Source: CAWBJP01 sp044867425 (GTDB taxonomy: Bacteria > Actinomycetota > Acidimicrobiia > IMCC26256 > BP-133). From it: a stretch of DNA of 64,000 bases. Both the position numbers and the translations under genes were made by a program. Positions 45,871 to 53,910 of the stretch are shown here, one piece after another. Numbering within the stretch: position 1 is the first letter of the stretch; the number at the start of each line of letters is the position of its first letter. The notes under the pieces are model-generated. The model was not told the DNA's origin, did not search any database, and saw only the letters and a program-made list of their open reading frames with translations. The stretch lies in NCBI GenBank assembly GCA_044867425.1, contig JBIOUX010000208.1, forward strand, positions 28,866 through 92,865, read 5' to 3'.

Positions 45871-46263
45871 TCAGCTGTAGCGGACGAGGTCGGACGTCCC
45901 GTGCGGTTCTTCCTCGCGGGCGATCCCGACCCCCGGGCAGCAGAGCTTGACCCGGGTGGCCACCGACTCGCCCGTCTTCGGGTCGCGCTCGCTTCCCTGG
46001 AAGACGGCGAGGCGGACCGAAGCCAGGGCGACGAGCGGATGGTCGACTCTGGCGCTGAAGTCGGCCGGGTTGAGGGCGTCGCCGGCCTGTCCGGGTGCCG
46101 GCTCGGCGGGTGCCGGCTCGGCCGGTACCGGCTCGGTCGGTGCCGGCTTGGCCGAGCTGTCCTGGCGGCCACCGCCGCTGCAGCCCGAAGCCGCGAGGGC
46201 GAGGACCAACACCGCGGCCAGAGAGATTCCCGCTCGGCTGATCGTCCTTGCTTCCACGATCAT
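45871..46263 (-). CDS. Lipoprotein, apparently internally deleted relative of the 46579 family
   Basis: 130 residues, ATG 46263 with AGAGGA upstream, lipobox AASGC (Cys 28) and a Pro/Ala/Glu-rich spacer. NPADFSARVDHPLVAL looks like the beginning of the domain in the 46579 protein (ANKFPASAQVDNQWLPL), while the end LCCPGVGIAREEEPHGTSDLV matches that domain's end (YHAPGVGVVRVEASGGEAQETLELV). The roughly 130 residues between them in the relative are absent, yet the frame is open. This suggests an in-frame deletion; the product may be non-functional. Confidence 0.6.
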   Translation of the reverse strand: MIVEARTISRAGISLAAVLVLALAASGCSGGGRQDSSAKPAPTEPVPAEPAPAEPAPGQAGDALNPADFSARVDHPLVALASVRLAVFQGSERDPKTGESVATRVKLCCPGVGIAREEEPHGTSDLVRYS

Positions 46264-46578
46264 CGTGTCCTCTCAGCGACTCAATATCCCATTCCGGCGA
46301 CACGGAAAACTTTACGATCGCCGCGTTGCGTGCGCAATGCTCGGACTGTTATCCGAGGACCTCCAACTCTTTGTCACTTTGCGTCAATGGAGGCCTTCAT
46401 CTCGGTCGAAACCATGATGCATCATCGGGCTTAAGAATGAGCGCGTTGCCTGCCATCAGTGGGTTGTGGTCGTTCCGGTAGTTGGTCATTGTTTGCAGAT
46501 TCTGTCGTATATTCTGGTGATGTGGCGGCCGAATGGCGCGCCGTAGCGGGGCTGGAAAGCCTGGGGTTTGGAGGAATC
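46264..46578. other. Divergent intergenic region
   Basis: About 315 bp, AT-rich for this genome. It must hold promoters for the lipoprotein gene (minus) and the 46579 gene (plus). TATATT at 46511-46516 is a possible -10 for the plus gene, but a -35 at the right distance is not clear. No ORF with an RBS. Confidence 0.4.
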
Positions 46579-47451
46579 ATGCGGGGAGTTCGCGCTAGTA
46601 TCGTGATGGGGGCTGCCGTATTGGCGATGGTATTACCGCGGCCAGCGGAGGCGTCATATGTCAGCCATGAGAGTTTCGACGCCAACAAATTCCCGGCCTC
46701 CGCTCAGGTCGACAACCAATGGTTGCCGCTCCCTCCGGGGCTGGTGTCCGTCCTCGATGGCGTCGTCACCGAGCAGGGCGTGTCGACTCCCCACCGGATC
46801 GTCGTTACCCCCACCGACGTGACCAAAATCCTCAACGGGGTCCGTACCCTGGTGGTCTGGGAACGGGACTTCAGCGACGGCAAGTTGGAGGAAGAGGAGC
46901 TCGCCTTCGTCGCCCAGGACACCGACGGAGTGGTGTGGAACATCGGCGAGTACCCGGAGGAGTACGAAGACGGAAAGTTCCGGGGCGCCCCGAGCACCTG
47001 GATTCCCGGCAACGAAGAGGCCAAGGCCGGCATCTCCATGCAGGCGGCCCCGGAGGTTGGGACGCCCGCCTACCTCCAGGGCTACGCGCCCAAGATCGAG
47101 TTCGAGGACAACGGCCAGGTGTCCGAGGCGAACCAGGAGACCTGCGTGCGCACCGGCTGTTATCAGAACGTGCTGGTGATCGACGAGTGGAACCCGAGGG
47201 AGCAGCCCCAGGACGGCCACCAGTTCAAGTACCACGCCCCCGGGGTGGGTGTGGTACGGGTCGAGGCCTCGGGGGGAGAAGCGCAGGAGACCCTGGAACT
47301 GGTCGAGCAGCGGCAGCTGAGCCCTGAGGAGTTGGCCCAGGCCCGGGACCGGGTCCTGGAACTGGATCGGCGGGCCTACCGGTACGCCAAGAACGCCTAC
47401 GGCAACACATCGCCGGCCGAACCCATGCAGTCGGCATCGCGGTCGGCGTAG
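46579..47451 (+). CDS. Secreted protein of unknown function
   Basis: 290 residues from ATG 46579 with GGAGGA five bases upstream and a signal peptide (IVMGAAVLAMVLPRPAEAS). One domain covers about 30-250: FPASAQVDNQWLPLPPGLVSVLDG, LVVWERDFSDGKLEEEELAFVAQDTDG, then an end of the form CYQNVLVIDEWNP...YHAPGVGVVRVE. I know this pattern from uncharacterised secreted proteins of actinobacteria. A helical tail (LSPEELAQARDRVLELDRRA) follows. The last three codons run antisense into the sortase-like pseudogene, so the C-terminus may have been rewritten by that insertion. Confidence 0.75.
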   Translation: MRGVRASIVMGAAVLAMVLPRPAEASYVSHESFDANKFPASAQVDNQWLPLPPGLVSVLDGVVTEQGVSTPHRIVVTPTDVTKILNGVRTLVVWERDFSDGKLEEEELAFVAQDTDGVVWNIGEYPEEYEDGKFRGAPSTWIPGNEEAKAGISMQAAPEVGTPAYLQGYAPKIEFEDNGQVSEANQETCVRTGCYQNVLVIDEWNPREQPQDGHQFKYHAPGVGVVRVEASGGEAQETLELVEQRQLSPEELAQARDRVLELDRRAYRYAKNAYGNTSPAEPMQSASRSA

Positions 47452-47667
47452 AAGGCGAAGAAGCACGACCAGAACTGGCACGACGCCGGCCAGGTAGGTC
47501 GTCCAGTGCCGCCGGCGACGCACAGCCCACCACCACGCCACCCCAACCGCGGCGGTGAGGAGGCCTGAGCGCACGGCGGGCACGTCGGACCGGCCATTGC
47601 CCAGGGCGGCGCCGGCCAGGGCGTCCGGCGCCCAAGCCTCCGGTGTGACATCCCCCGCCGGAGGCGG
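47442..47667 (-). pseudogene. Frameshifted 3' fragment of a sortase-like gene (direct repeat copy 1)
   Basis: Read on the minus strand this encodes TPEAWAPDALAGAALG..., GLLTAAVGVAWWWAVRRRRHW and TTYLAGVVP, matching the C-terminal membrane part of the gene at the right edge. A one-base insertion after VVPVLVV breaks the frame; the other frame continues FAFYADR (edge copy: FVFYANL). DNA identity to 63774-64000 is roughly 85-90 percent, including an identical stretch of over 40 bases. The upstream part of the gene is gone, replaced by the next plus-strand gene. It is a remnant left by duplication or recombination. Confidence 0.85.
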
Positions 47668-47694
47668 CGCCGGCGCCGGCGGTAGTCTCTGGCC

Positions 47695-48786
47695 GTGGAC
47701 GCAGTCCGGCCTGCTTACGAGGGCCCGTGCGTCGTCGGGGTCATACCCGCGTTGTTGGGTCAGCGGGATGCTCCCTGGATGCCCGGCTGCGTGGCCGATG
47801 CCTCAGCCGTCGTGCTCCTCGTCCTGGACGGGCTTGGATGGGAGGCGATCCAGACCCATCGGGAACGACTCCCCGTCCTCAGCCGGCTCGATGGCGGTCC
47901 CATCACCACCGTGGTCCCGTCCACGACGTCGGCGGCGCTCACATCCATCACGACGGGGACCGCTCCGGCTGAGCACGGGATGGTCGGCTACCGGATGCTC
48001 GTTCGTGCGGGGGTCCTGGACGTGCTCCGGTGGAAGATGCCCGACGGCACCGGGGGACCTCCTCCCGAGTCTGTCGCCCCCGTCCGTCCGTTCTTTGGCC
48101 TGCCGGTCCCGGTGGTGACCCGTCAGCAGTTCCAACGGGGTGGTTTTACCGCCGCCCACATGCGCGGGGCCCGGTTCTTCGGCTGGCGGGTGACCTCCGT
48201 GTTGGTCATGCGGTGTCTCCATCTGGTCCAGGAAGGCGAGCACTTCGTGTTCGCCTACTACGACGGCGTCGACTCCGTCGCCCACACCTACGGGCTCCAC
48301 GACACGTTCTTCCCCGCCGAGCTGGCGTGGGTCGACCGCCTCGTGGGGGAGCTGCTGGCCGCGCTGCCTCCGTCGGCGGCGCTGGTGGTCACCTCCGACC
48401 ACGGACAGGTTCATCTCGAGACCCAGCTCACCCTGGCGCCGATCAGCGGGCTGATCGACTGCTTTGCCGGCGACGTCCGCTTCCGCTTCCTCCACGCCCG
48501 GCGTGGCGCGGCCGGCGAACTCCACGGGGCGGCGAACGAGTGCTTCGGAGAGCAGGCCTGGGTCCTCTCCCGCGACCAGCTGGTGGACGAAGGCTGGCTC
48601 GGCCCCAAACCCCCGGCGACCGACGTTCTGGAGCGCCTGGGCGATGTCGTTCTGGCCGCCCGGGAACCAGTGGGGTTCATGGACCCGACGCACCCCCGGG
48701 AATCGACCATGCTGAGCGGGCACGGCAGCGTCACCTCGGCCGAGATGCTCGTCCCCCTGCTGGCCGGCCGAGGTACGGGTCACTGA
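47695..48786 (+). CDS. Type I phosphodiesterase / nucleotide pyrophosphatase family protein
   Basis: 363 residues from GTG 47695 (weak RBS). Alkaline-phosphatase superfamily layout: VVLLVLDGLGW (metal Asp about 45), nucleophile Thr in PSTTSAALTSITTG, YYDGVDSVAHTYG, VVTSDHGQV and a late SGHGS His. These are the usual ligands for two zinc ions in NPP-type enzymes that split phosphodiesters. No signal peptide is evident, so it is probably cytoplasmic. It is 19 bp upstream of a GalT-like gene, suggesting nucleotide-sugar metabolism; the reaction is not established. Confidence 0.83.
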   Translation: MDAVRPAYEGPCVVGVIPALLGQRDAPWMPGCVADASAVVLLVLDGLGWEAIQTHRERLPVLSRLDGGPITTVVPSTTSAALTSITTGTAPAEHGMVGYRMLVRAGVLDVLRWKMPDGTGGPPPESVAPVRPFFGLPVPVVTRQQFQRGGFTAAHMRGARFFGWRVTSVLVMRCLHLVQEGEHFVFAYYDGVDSVAHTYGLHDTFFPAELAWVDRLVGELLAALPPSAALVVTSDHGQVHLETQLTLAPISGLIDCFAGDVRFRFLHARRGAAGELHGAANECFGEQAWVLSRDQLVDEGWLGPKPPATDVLERLGDVVLAAREPVGFMDPTHPRESTMLSGHGSVTSAEMLVPLLAGRGTGH

Positions 48787-48805
48787 CCGCAGAGGAGGCC
48801 TTGAG

Positions 48806-49807
48806 GTGGAGCTCCGAAGGGAGGAGGTGAAGGTCGAGATCCTCGATCCCCGGCACGGGTTCGAACCGGTGCTCACGACCCTCGAAGTCCGATTCGACCC
48901 CCTCACCGGGCACACCTCACGGCTGATCCCCCCGTCGGGTCTCATGCCCCGGTCGGACTTCGACCTCGCTGCCCTGGCCGAGGAGACCAAGGCCACCTGC
49001 CCGTTCTGCGCACCGCGGCTGGAGACGGCCGTCCCCCGGTTCCCGCCGGCGCTGCTCCCCGAAGGCCGGGTGCGCCAGGGGGAGGCGGTGCTGTTCCCCA
49101 ACCTACTGCCCTACTCCAAGTACAGCTCGGTGTCGGTGTACTCCCCGGAGCGCCACTTCTTGCCGCTCGGCCTGATGACTCCCCGCTTGGTGGCCGACAA
49201 CCTGGGTACGCAGGTGACGTTCGACCGGGCCGTACTGGCGCATGACCCGGAGGCAGGGTGGGCGTCGATCAACGCCAATCACATGCTGCCGTCGGGGAGT
49301 TCGCTCTTCCATCCCCACTTCCAGGGCGGCGTCAATTCGACGCCCACCAACGTGCAGCGGCTCCTGGCCGAGACGCCGCCGGCCAGCTTCGCCGAGTACC
49401 TGGAGGCCGAGCGCCGGGCGGGTGAGCGCTACCTCGGCGAGATCGGCGGCGTGGTGTGGCTGGCCGCCTTCGCCCCCCTCGGTCCCGGGGAGCTGCGGGC
49501 GTTCGTTCCCGGCGTGGCGTCACCGGCCGAACTCGATGCCGACCTGGTCCAGGCGCTGGGCGAGGGGATCGCCACCGCGCTCAACTTCTATGCCGAGCTC
49601 GGCTTCGAGAGCTTCAACATGGCCCTCTACGGAGCGCCGGTCGGGACTGCTGGCTACGTGCTGAACCTGAGGATCGTCTGTCGCAGCAACCTCGAGCCGC
49701 TGTACCGGTCGGATGTGGCCTGGCTCGACAAGGTGCACTGGGAGGCCGCCGTCGACATCTCTCCTGAGGAGCTGGCGCACCAGGCGGGGAGCCGTTTCCG
49801 TCGTTGA
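48806..49807 (+). CDS. GalT-like nucleotidyltransferase (HIT superfamily)
   Basis: 333 residues from GTG 48806, AGGAGG upstream. CPFC (about 71-74) could bind zinc, and SSLFHPHFQGG carries the HxH active-site motif of galactose-1-phosphate uridylyltransferases, where the second His is uridylylated. NANHMLPSGSS just before it also fits GalT. It would exchange a nucleotidyl group between sugar phosphates, probably in one operon with the phosphodiesterase. The exact sugar is unknown. It ends 38 bp before the first fluoride riboswitch. Confidence 0.78.
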   Translation: MELRREEVKVEILDPRHGFEPVLTTLEVRFDPLTGHTSRLIPPSGLMPRSDFDLAALAEETKATCPFCAPRLETAVPRFPPALLPEGRVRQGEAVLFPNLLPYSKYSSVSVYSPERHFLPLGLMTPRLVADNLGTQVTFDRAVLAHDPEAGWASINANHMLPSGSSLFHPHFQGGVNSTPTNVQRLLAETPPASFAEYLEAERRAGERYLGEIGGVVWLAAFAPLGPGELRAFVPGVASPAELDADLVQALGEGIATALNFYAELGFESFNMALYGAPVGTAGYVLNLRIVCRSNLEPLYRSDVAWLDKVHWEAAVDISPEELAHQAGSRFRR

Positions 49808-49845
49808 GTCGGCCGCCGACGGCGGGTGGGTAGGCTTGGGCCGAC

Positions 49846-49893
49846 GGCGATGGGGCCCGCCGACAACCGCCCGGCCGGGCTGATGGCTCCTCC
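49846..49893 (+). promoter_or_regulatory. Fluoride riboswitch 1 (crcB motif), upstream of dynamin-like GTPase
   Basis: P1 GGCG/CGCC encloses the loop ATGGGGCC, then GACAACC, P2 GCCC-GGCC-GGGC and the 3' block TGATGGCTCCTCC. The loop GGGGCC can pair with GGCTCC (49885-49890), giving the six-pair pseudoknot of the fluoride aptamer. TCCTCC (49888-49893) is complementary to the SD GGAGGA (49905-49910), so fluoride binding would free the ribosome site of the GTPase gene. TAGGCT nine to ten bases before P1 is a possible -10. Confidence 0.88.
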
Positions 49894-49912
49894 CCGAGGA
49901 TCGAGGAGGACC

Positions 49913-51706
49913 ATGTCCACAGGTGTCCAGGGCCACCAGCTCGAGCAGCTGGCCACCAGCGCCCGGGAGCTGGAAACGGCGGCGCGGCGGTTCGCTCCCC
50001 AGCTGGCGGGCGTGGCCGCCACGCTGGCCGAGCGTCTCGAGGGCGGCCGCTTCGACATCAGCGTGGTGGGCGAGTTCAAGCGGGGCAAGTCCACGCTCCT
50101 CAACGCCCTCCTGGGCCGGGAGGTGCTGCCCACCGGGGTCCTGCCCGTGACCGCGGTTGCCACCGAGGTGACATACGGCGGCGAGCGGGTGGTGGTCCAT
50201 CACCTCGACGGGACGACCCGCGAGGTCGGGCTGGGGGAGCTGGCCGACTTCGTCACCGAGGAGGGCAACCCGGGGAACCACCGGGCGGTGGCCACGGTGG
50301 AGGTGCGTGTCCCGGCGGAGATCCTCGAGGCGGGGGCCACGCTGGTCGACACGCCCGGACTCGGATCGGTGTTCCGCCACAACACCGAGGCGGCCCGGGA
50401 GGCGTTGCTGCGCACGGACGGGGCGGTCGTCGTCTTGTCGGCCGACGCTCCGTTCTCGGACCAGGAGCGGGAGCTCCTGGAGCTGCTCGCCGGCCGCTCG
50501 GCCCGTACCTTCTTCGTCCTCAACCGCATCGACCACCTGGGCCCGGCCGACCTCGACCGGGTCCGCCGTTTCGTCGAGCACCGCATCGGTGACGCGCTCG
50601 GCCGCGGGGAACCGCTCTTCTGCCTCGCCGCCCGGGCCGCCGTGGCCGCCAAGCTGGCCGGTGACGAGGCCGCCGTCGCCGCCTCCGGCTTCGCCGCCTT
50701 CGAGGACGCCTTCCGGGGCTTCCTGGCCGAGGACCTGGTCGAGGCCCGTCTGGCCGCCGCCCGCCGAGACGTCGGCCGGCTCTCGGTTCTCCTGGAGGAC
50801 TCGGTGGCGGTCGAGGAGGCCGCCGCCCGCCACGCCGTCGCCGACCTCGACGCCCGCATCGCCCGGTTCCGGGCCGCCGCCGACGAGCAGCGCCGGGCCT
50901 TCGACGACGACCGGGTGCTCCTGGCTCACGCCACCGCCCGGATCGGCGACGAGGTGTGGCAGGGGTTGTCCTCAGTGACCCGGGCCGTGCCCGAGGAAGC
51001 CGTCCGCCGCCTCGACGAGGTGGCGACCGGCGCGCCGCGACATGGCCTGGAGGACGCCCTGCGGGACACCGTCGAGGACCTCGTCCGGGAGGAGTTCGAG
51101 CGGGTCCGCCAGGTGCAGGCGGCCCGGGCCCAGGAGGCCTGGCGGGCGGCGACGGCCGAGTTCCGGGCCCGTACCCAGGAGCGCCTCGACGCCGTCCGCC
51201 GGGCGGCCGAGGGGATCTTCGAGTTGCGTTTGGCGGAGCTCTCGGTGCCCGAGGTTGCCGAGGAGGAGGAGCGGTTCTTCTACCTCTTCCTCCACCTGGA
51301 CACGACCATGGACACCATGGCCCGGGGACTGCGTCGGCTCCTTCCCGCCCGCGTGGTGCGCCGTCGGCTGGCGGAATCGGCCCGCCGGCAGCTGGTCGCC
51401 GAGTTGGACAAGCACGCCGGGCGGGCCCGGTGGGATCTCACCCAGCGCCTCGAGGCCGTCCGACTCCGGTTCGAGGCGGCCATGCGCAACCAGCTGGCTG
51501 ACGTCGTCGACGGGGTGCTGGCGGCCACCGAGCGGGCCAAGGAGCGCCGGGCGAAGCTGGCCGGTGACATCGTCGCCGGTGAGGACCAGACGGCAGAGGT
51601 GCGGCGTGCGATCTCCCGGGCCCGGGTGGCGACTGCTGATGGCGACGGCAGCGTCCCGGCGACGAGGGTGGGGTGCGAGAATGCCGGGAACCCGGACGCG
51701 TCTTGA
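49913..51706 (+). CDS. Dynamin-like GTPase under a fluoride riboswitch
   Basis: 597 residues from ATG 49913 with GAGGAGGA. GTPase motifs: G1 GEFKRGKS (53-60), G2 region LPVTAVATEV, G3 DTPG (146-149), G4 NRID (204-207, NKxD type). A long helical part with coiled-coil character follows (about 260-580), including a hydrophobic patch near FFYLFLHLDTTMDTMARGLRRLLPA that could touch membranes. Bacterial dynamin-like proteins repair or remodel membranes. Control by a fluoride riboswitch is, as far as I know, not a described pairing; it may respond to membrane damage from HF entry. Confidence 0.85.
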   Translation: MSTGVQGHQLEQLATSARELETAARRFAPQLAGVAATLAERLEGGRFDISVVGEFKRGKSTLLNALLGREVLPTGVLPVTAVATEVTYGGERVVVHHLDGTTREVGLGELADFVTEEGNPGNHRAVATVEVRVPAEILEAGATLVDTPGLGSVFRHNTEAAREALLRTDGAVVVLSADAPFSDQERELLELLAGRSARTFFVLNRIDHLGPADLDRVRRFVEHRIGDALGRGEPLFCLAARAAVAAKLAGDEAAVAASGFAAFEDAFRGFLAEDLVEARLAAARRDVGRLSVLLEDSVAVEEAAARHAVADLDARIARFRAAADEQRRAFDDDRVLLAHATARIGDEVWQGLSSVTRAVPEEAVRRLDEVATGAPRHGLEDALRDTVEDLVREEFERVRQVQAARAQEAWRAATAEFRARTQERLDAVRRAAEGIFELRLAELSVPEVAEEEERFFYLFLHLDTTMDTMARGLRRLLPARVVRRRLAESARRQLVAELDKHAGRARWDLTQRLEAVRLRFEAAMRNQLADVVDGVLAATERAKERRAKLAGDIVAGEDQTAEVRRAISRARVATADGDGSVPATRVGCENAGNPDAS

Positions 51707-51729
51707 CTTGAGATGAGCCCCATCGCCGG

Positions 51730-53001
51730 TCAGGTGCTTCCGGGTCGATTCGCCTTCCTTGCCCCAGTAGGGCCCGGCGCTGTCGGCACGGCCAGTACCA
51801 CGGCGCCGCCGCCGGCCAGGAGGGCGGCGAGGGCGAAACCCCACGCCGGGTCGGTCAGGGTCCAGAGGGCGCCGACGACGACGCTGGAGACCAGGTCGCC
51901 CACGCCGTCGACCAGGCCGAGGAGCCCGAAGCCCCGGCCCCGGGTGGTGTCATCGAGGAGCGCGGCGGCGTAGGCGCCTTCGGCCGTCTCCACCAGGGCG
52001 GTGGAACAGCCCACGGCGACGAAGAGCCCGGCGAGGATGCCAACCTCGGGCGAGCCGGGGACGAAGCCGACGCAGGCCACGGCGAAGAGGGCGGCGCCGG
52101 CCACCAGCACCGGCCGGCGGCCGATCCGGTCGGCCAGCACCCCCGCCGGGAAGGCGGCCAAGGCGTTGGCGGTGTTATGGGCGGCGTAGAGGAGTACGGC
52201 CACGGCGGCGGCGTCGGTGGGCGAACGGCCGGCGCCGGTCAGGAGGTCGGTGGCGCGGAGGATGAGCAGCGTGGCGGAGAAGTTGCCGAGCCCGTAGAGG
52301 CCCACGCCGCCGACCAGGCGGCGGAAGGGTCCGGGGGCACTGAGCAGGCTCCGGATGGGAGCGGTGAGGTGGGGGCCGGCGGCCGCCAGCCGGGGCGTCT
52401 CGCGCACGAGGAGAAGGACGGCCAGGGCGGCGGCCAGCCCGGGCAGCACGCTGAGGGCGAACAGCGGCCGGTAGCCGACCACCACCAGCAGGGGCGCGGC
52501 CAGCAGCGGCCCGGCGATCGCCCCGAGGGAGTCCATGGCCCGTTCCACCCCGAAGGCCCGCCCCAGCTGGTCGGGGTGGACGGACCCCGCCAGCAGCGAG
52601 TCGCGGGCCGGCGCCTTGCCGCCCCGGGCCACCCACGACAGAGCCCGGGCCACGGCGACGGCCGGCCAGGCTCCAGCGAGGCCGAAGGCGCCGTGGCCCA
52701 GGGCGGTGACGGCGTAGCCGCCGGCAGCCAGGGAGCGCCGCTCCACCCCCGGGCGGTCAGCGGCCGCCCCGCCGGCCAGCTTGGACAGGGACAGGGCGGA
52801 GTCGGCCACCCCCTCGATGAGGCCCAAGGCGGCGGCTGGGGCGCCGATGGTGCGCAGGAACCCCGGCAGGGCGGCGGTGGCCATCTCGTGGCCGGTGTCG
52901 GAGAGCAGGCTGGCCACCCCGATGCCCACCACCCCGGGGTTGCGGAACACGGAGTCGGGGGCGTCGTGTCCGCTCCCTGCGGGGGCGACCGGTCGTGTCA
53001 T
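51730..53001 (-). CDS. MFS transporter in a fluoride-riboswitch operon
   Basis: 423 residues from ATG 53001, about 12 membrane helices. Motif WVARGGKAPARDSLLAGS and SLLSDTGHEMATAALPGFL place it in the same MFS subfamily as the 4343 gene. It follows the Cys-rich gene by 35 bp and shares its fluoride riboswitch. An extra fluoride or toxic-anion exporter, or removal of a fluoride-induced metabolite, are possible roles; neither is shown. It converges on the GTPase gene with a 23-bp gap. Confidence 0.87.
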   Translation of the reverse strand: MTRPVAPAGSGHDAPDSVFRNPGVVGIGVASLLSDTGHEMATAALPGFLRTIGAPAAALGLIEGVADSALSLSKLAGGAAADRPGVERRSLAAGGYAVTALGHGAFGLAGAWPAVAVARALSWVARGGKAPARDSLLAGSVHPDQLGRAFGVERAMDSLGAIAGPLLAAPLLVVVGYRPLFALSVLPGLAAALAVLLLVRETPRLAAAGPHLTAPIRSLLSAPGPFRRLVGGVGLYGLGNFSATLLILRATDLLTGAGRSPTDAAAVAVLLYAAHNTANALAAFPAGVLADRIGRRPVLVAGAALFAVACVGFVPGSPEVGILAGLFVAVGCSTALVETAEGAYAAALLDDTTRGRGFGLLGLVDGVGDLVSSVVVGALWTLTDPAWGFALAALLAGGGAVVLAVPTAPGPTGARKANRPGST

Positions 53002-53036
53002 CGTCGGGTCGCCCGTTCTGCTCCCGGTTGGACAGC

Positions 53037-53759
53037 TCACCTGGTGGCGGCGTGGACGACCCGGGTGGGGTAGTCCCACCCGGCGAACCAGCCGAGGGCC
53101 TCCACCCACGAGGCCTCCTCGTCGGCGGTGGCCGGCCGGGCCCGCCACGTGAACGAGCGGCCGAAGGAGTACAGGCGAGTCGCCAGGTCGGAGAGCACCT
53201 CGGGGAGGGCCGGATCGACGGTGGCCGCACCGGACAGCAGGTGGGGGCGGCACATGGGCCCGTCGCCTCCGAGGCAAACCGGGCAGGACCGCGGCTCCCA
53301 CAGTTCCCTCGAGGCGAGGAGGAGAGCGGTGGTGCGGTGCCGCCGGTTGACCCGCGCCTGGCGTCCGGCGTAGGCGGGGTCGCCGCGGGCGAAGCTGGCG
53401 TAGTCGCAGGTGAAGCATTCTCCGTTGCCGCGGAGGCGGCGCAGAACGGTGCGGTCGCCGAGCATCGACGCCCGTGCGGCGCGGGCGGCCCGGGCCGTGA
53501 GGTCCTCGTAGAGGATGGAGACCCCGAAGGGCTTGCCGCCGCGCAGCTCGCACTCGGCGGTGACGTAGGCCCAGGTGTGCCGGGGACAGAATCCCCAGCT
53601 GTCCCATAGGCGGTGGCGGACGAACACGCTCATGATGGAGCCATCGATGAACGAGAAGAGCTGCTTCACCTCGGTCAAGGTGAAGTCCAGATCGCCGACC
53701 GGGAGGGGACCGTCCCGGTTCACGTGCCCCTCGGGCGCCTCCCGCTCCGCTCTCGCCAC
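53037..53759 (-). CDS. Cys-rich protein of unknown function under fluoride riboswitch
   Basis: 240 residues from GTG 53759 with GGAGGAGC directly upstream. Three Cys/His clusters are visible: FCPRHTW, CFTCDYASF and CPVCLGGDGPMCRPHL, which look like metal-binding knuckles and resemble DUF6062-type proteins. KQLFSFIDGSIMSVFVRHRLW precedes the first. No signal peptide, so cytoplasmic. First gene of a two-gene unit with an MFS transporter. Function unknown; link to fluoride comes only from the riboswitch. Confidence 0.75.
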   Translation of the reverse strand: MARAEREAPEGHVNRDGPLPVGDLDFTLTEVKQLFSFIDGSIMSVFVRHRLWDSWGFCPRHTWAYVTAECELRGGKPFGVSILYEDLTARAARAARASMLGDRTVLRRLRGNGECFTCDYASFARGDPAYAGRQARVNRRHRTTALLLASRELWEPRSCPVCLGGDGPMCRPHLLSGAATVDPALPEVLSDLATRLYSFGRSFTWRARPATADEEASWVEALGWFAGWDYPTRVVHAATR

Positions 53760-53776
53760 CGCTCCTCCCTGAGGTG

Positions 53777-53846
53777 GGTAGGAGCCGTCAGCCTTCGGTG
53801 AGGCGGGTCGGCCGGCGGGGCCGGCCCCGGCGGGATCCATCGCCGG
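53777..53846 (-). promoter_or_regulatory. Fluoride riboswitch 2, variant with extra hairpin
   Basis: Read on the minus strand: P1 GGCG/CGCC around ATGGATCC, an inserted hairpin GGCCGG/CCGGCC, GACC, P2 GCCT/AGGC and the 3' block CTGACGGCTCCTACC. The pseudoknot GGATCC with GGCTCC has one mismatch. GCTCCT of the aptamer end can pair with AGGAGC over the RBS of the downstream gene. A TAAGAT box at 53863-53868 is a good -10. Closely resembles riboswitch 5, including the bases around the start codon. Confidence 0.78.
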
Positions 53847-53910
53847 GCGTGAGCGCACCAGCATCTTATCCACCCGCGGCGGCGGCGCATGCTCGTGGCG
53901 AGCGGCGATA

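Noticed and set aside
49826..49912. N-terminal extension of the dynamin-like GTPase from GTG 49826
   Set aside because: It would run straight through the fluoride aptamer; ATG 49913 has a strong SD and begins at the conserved domain.
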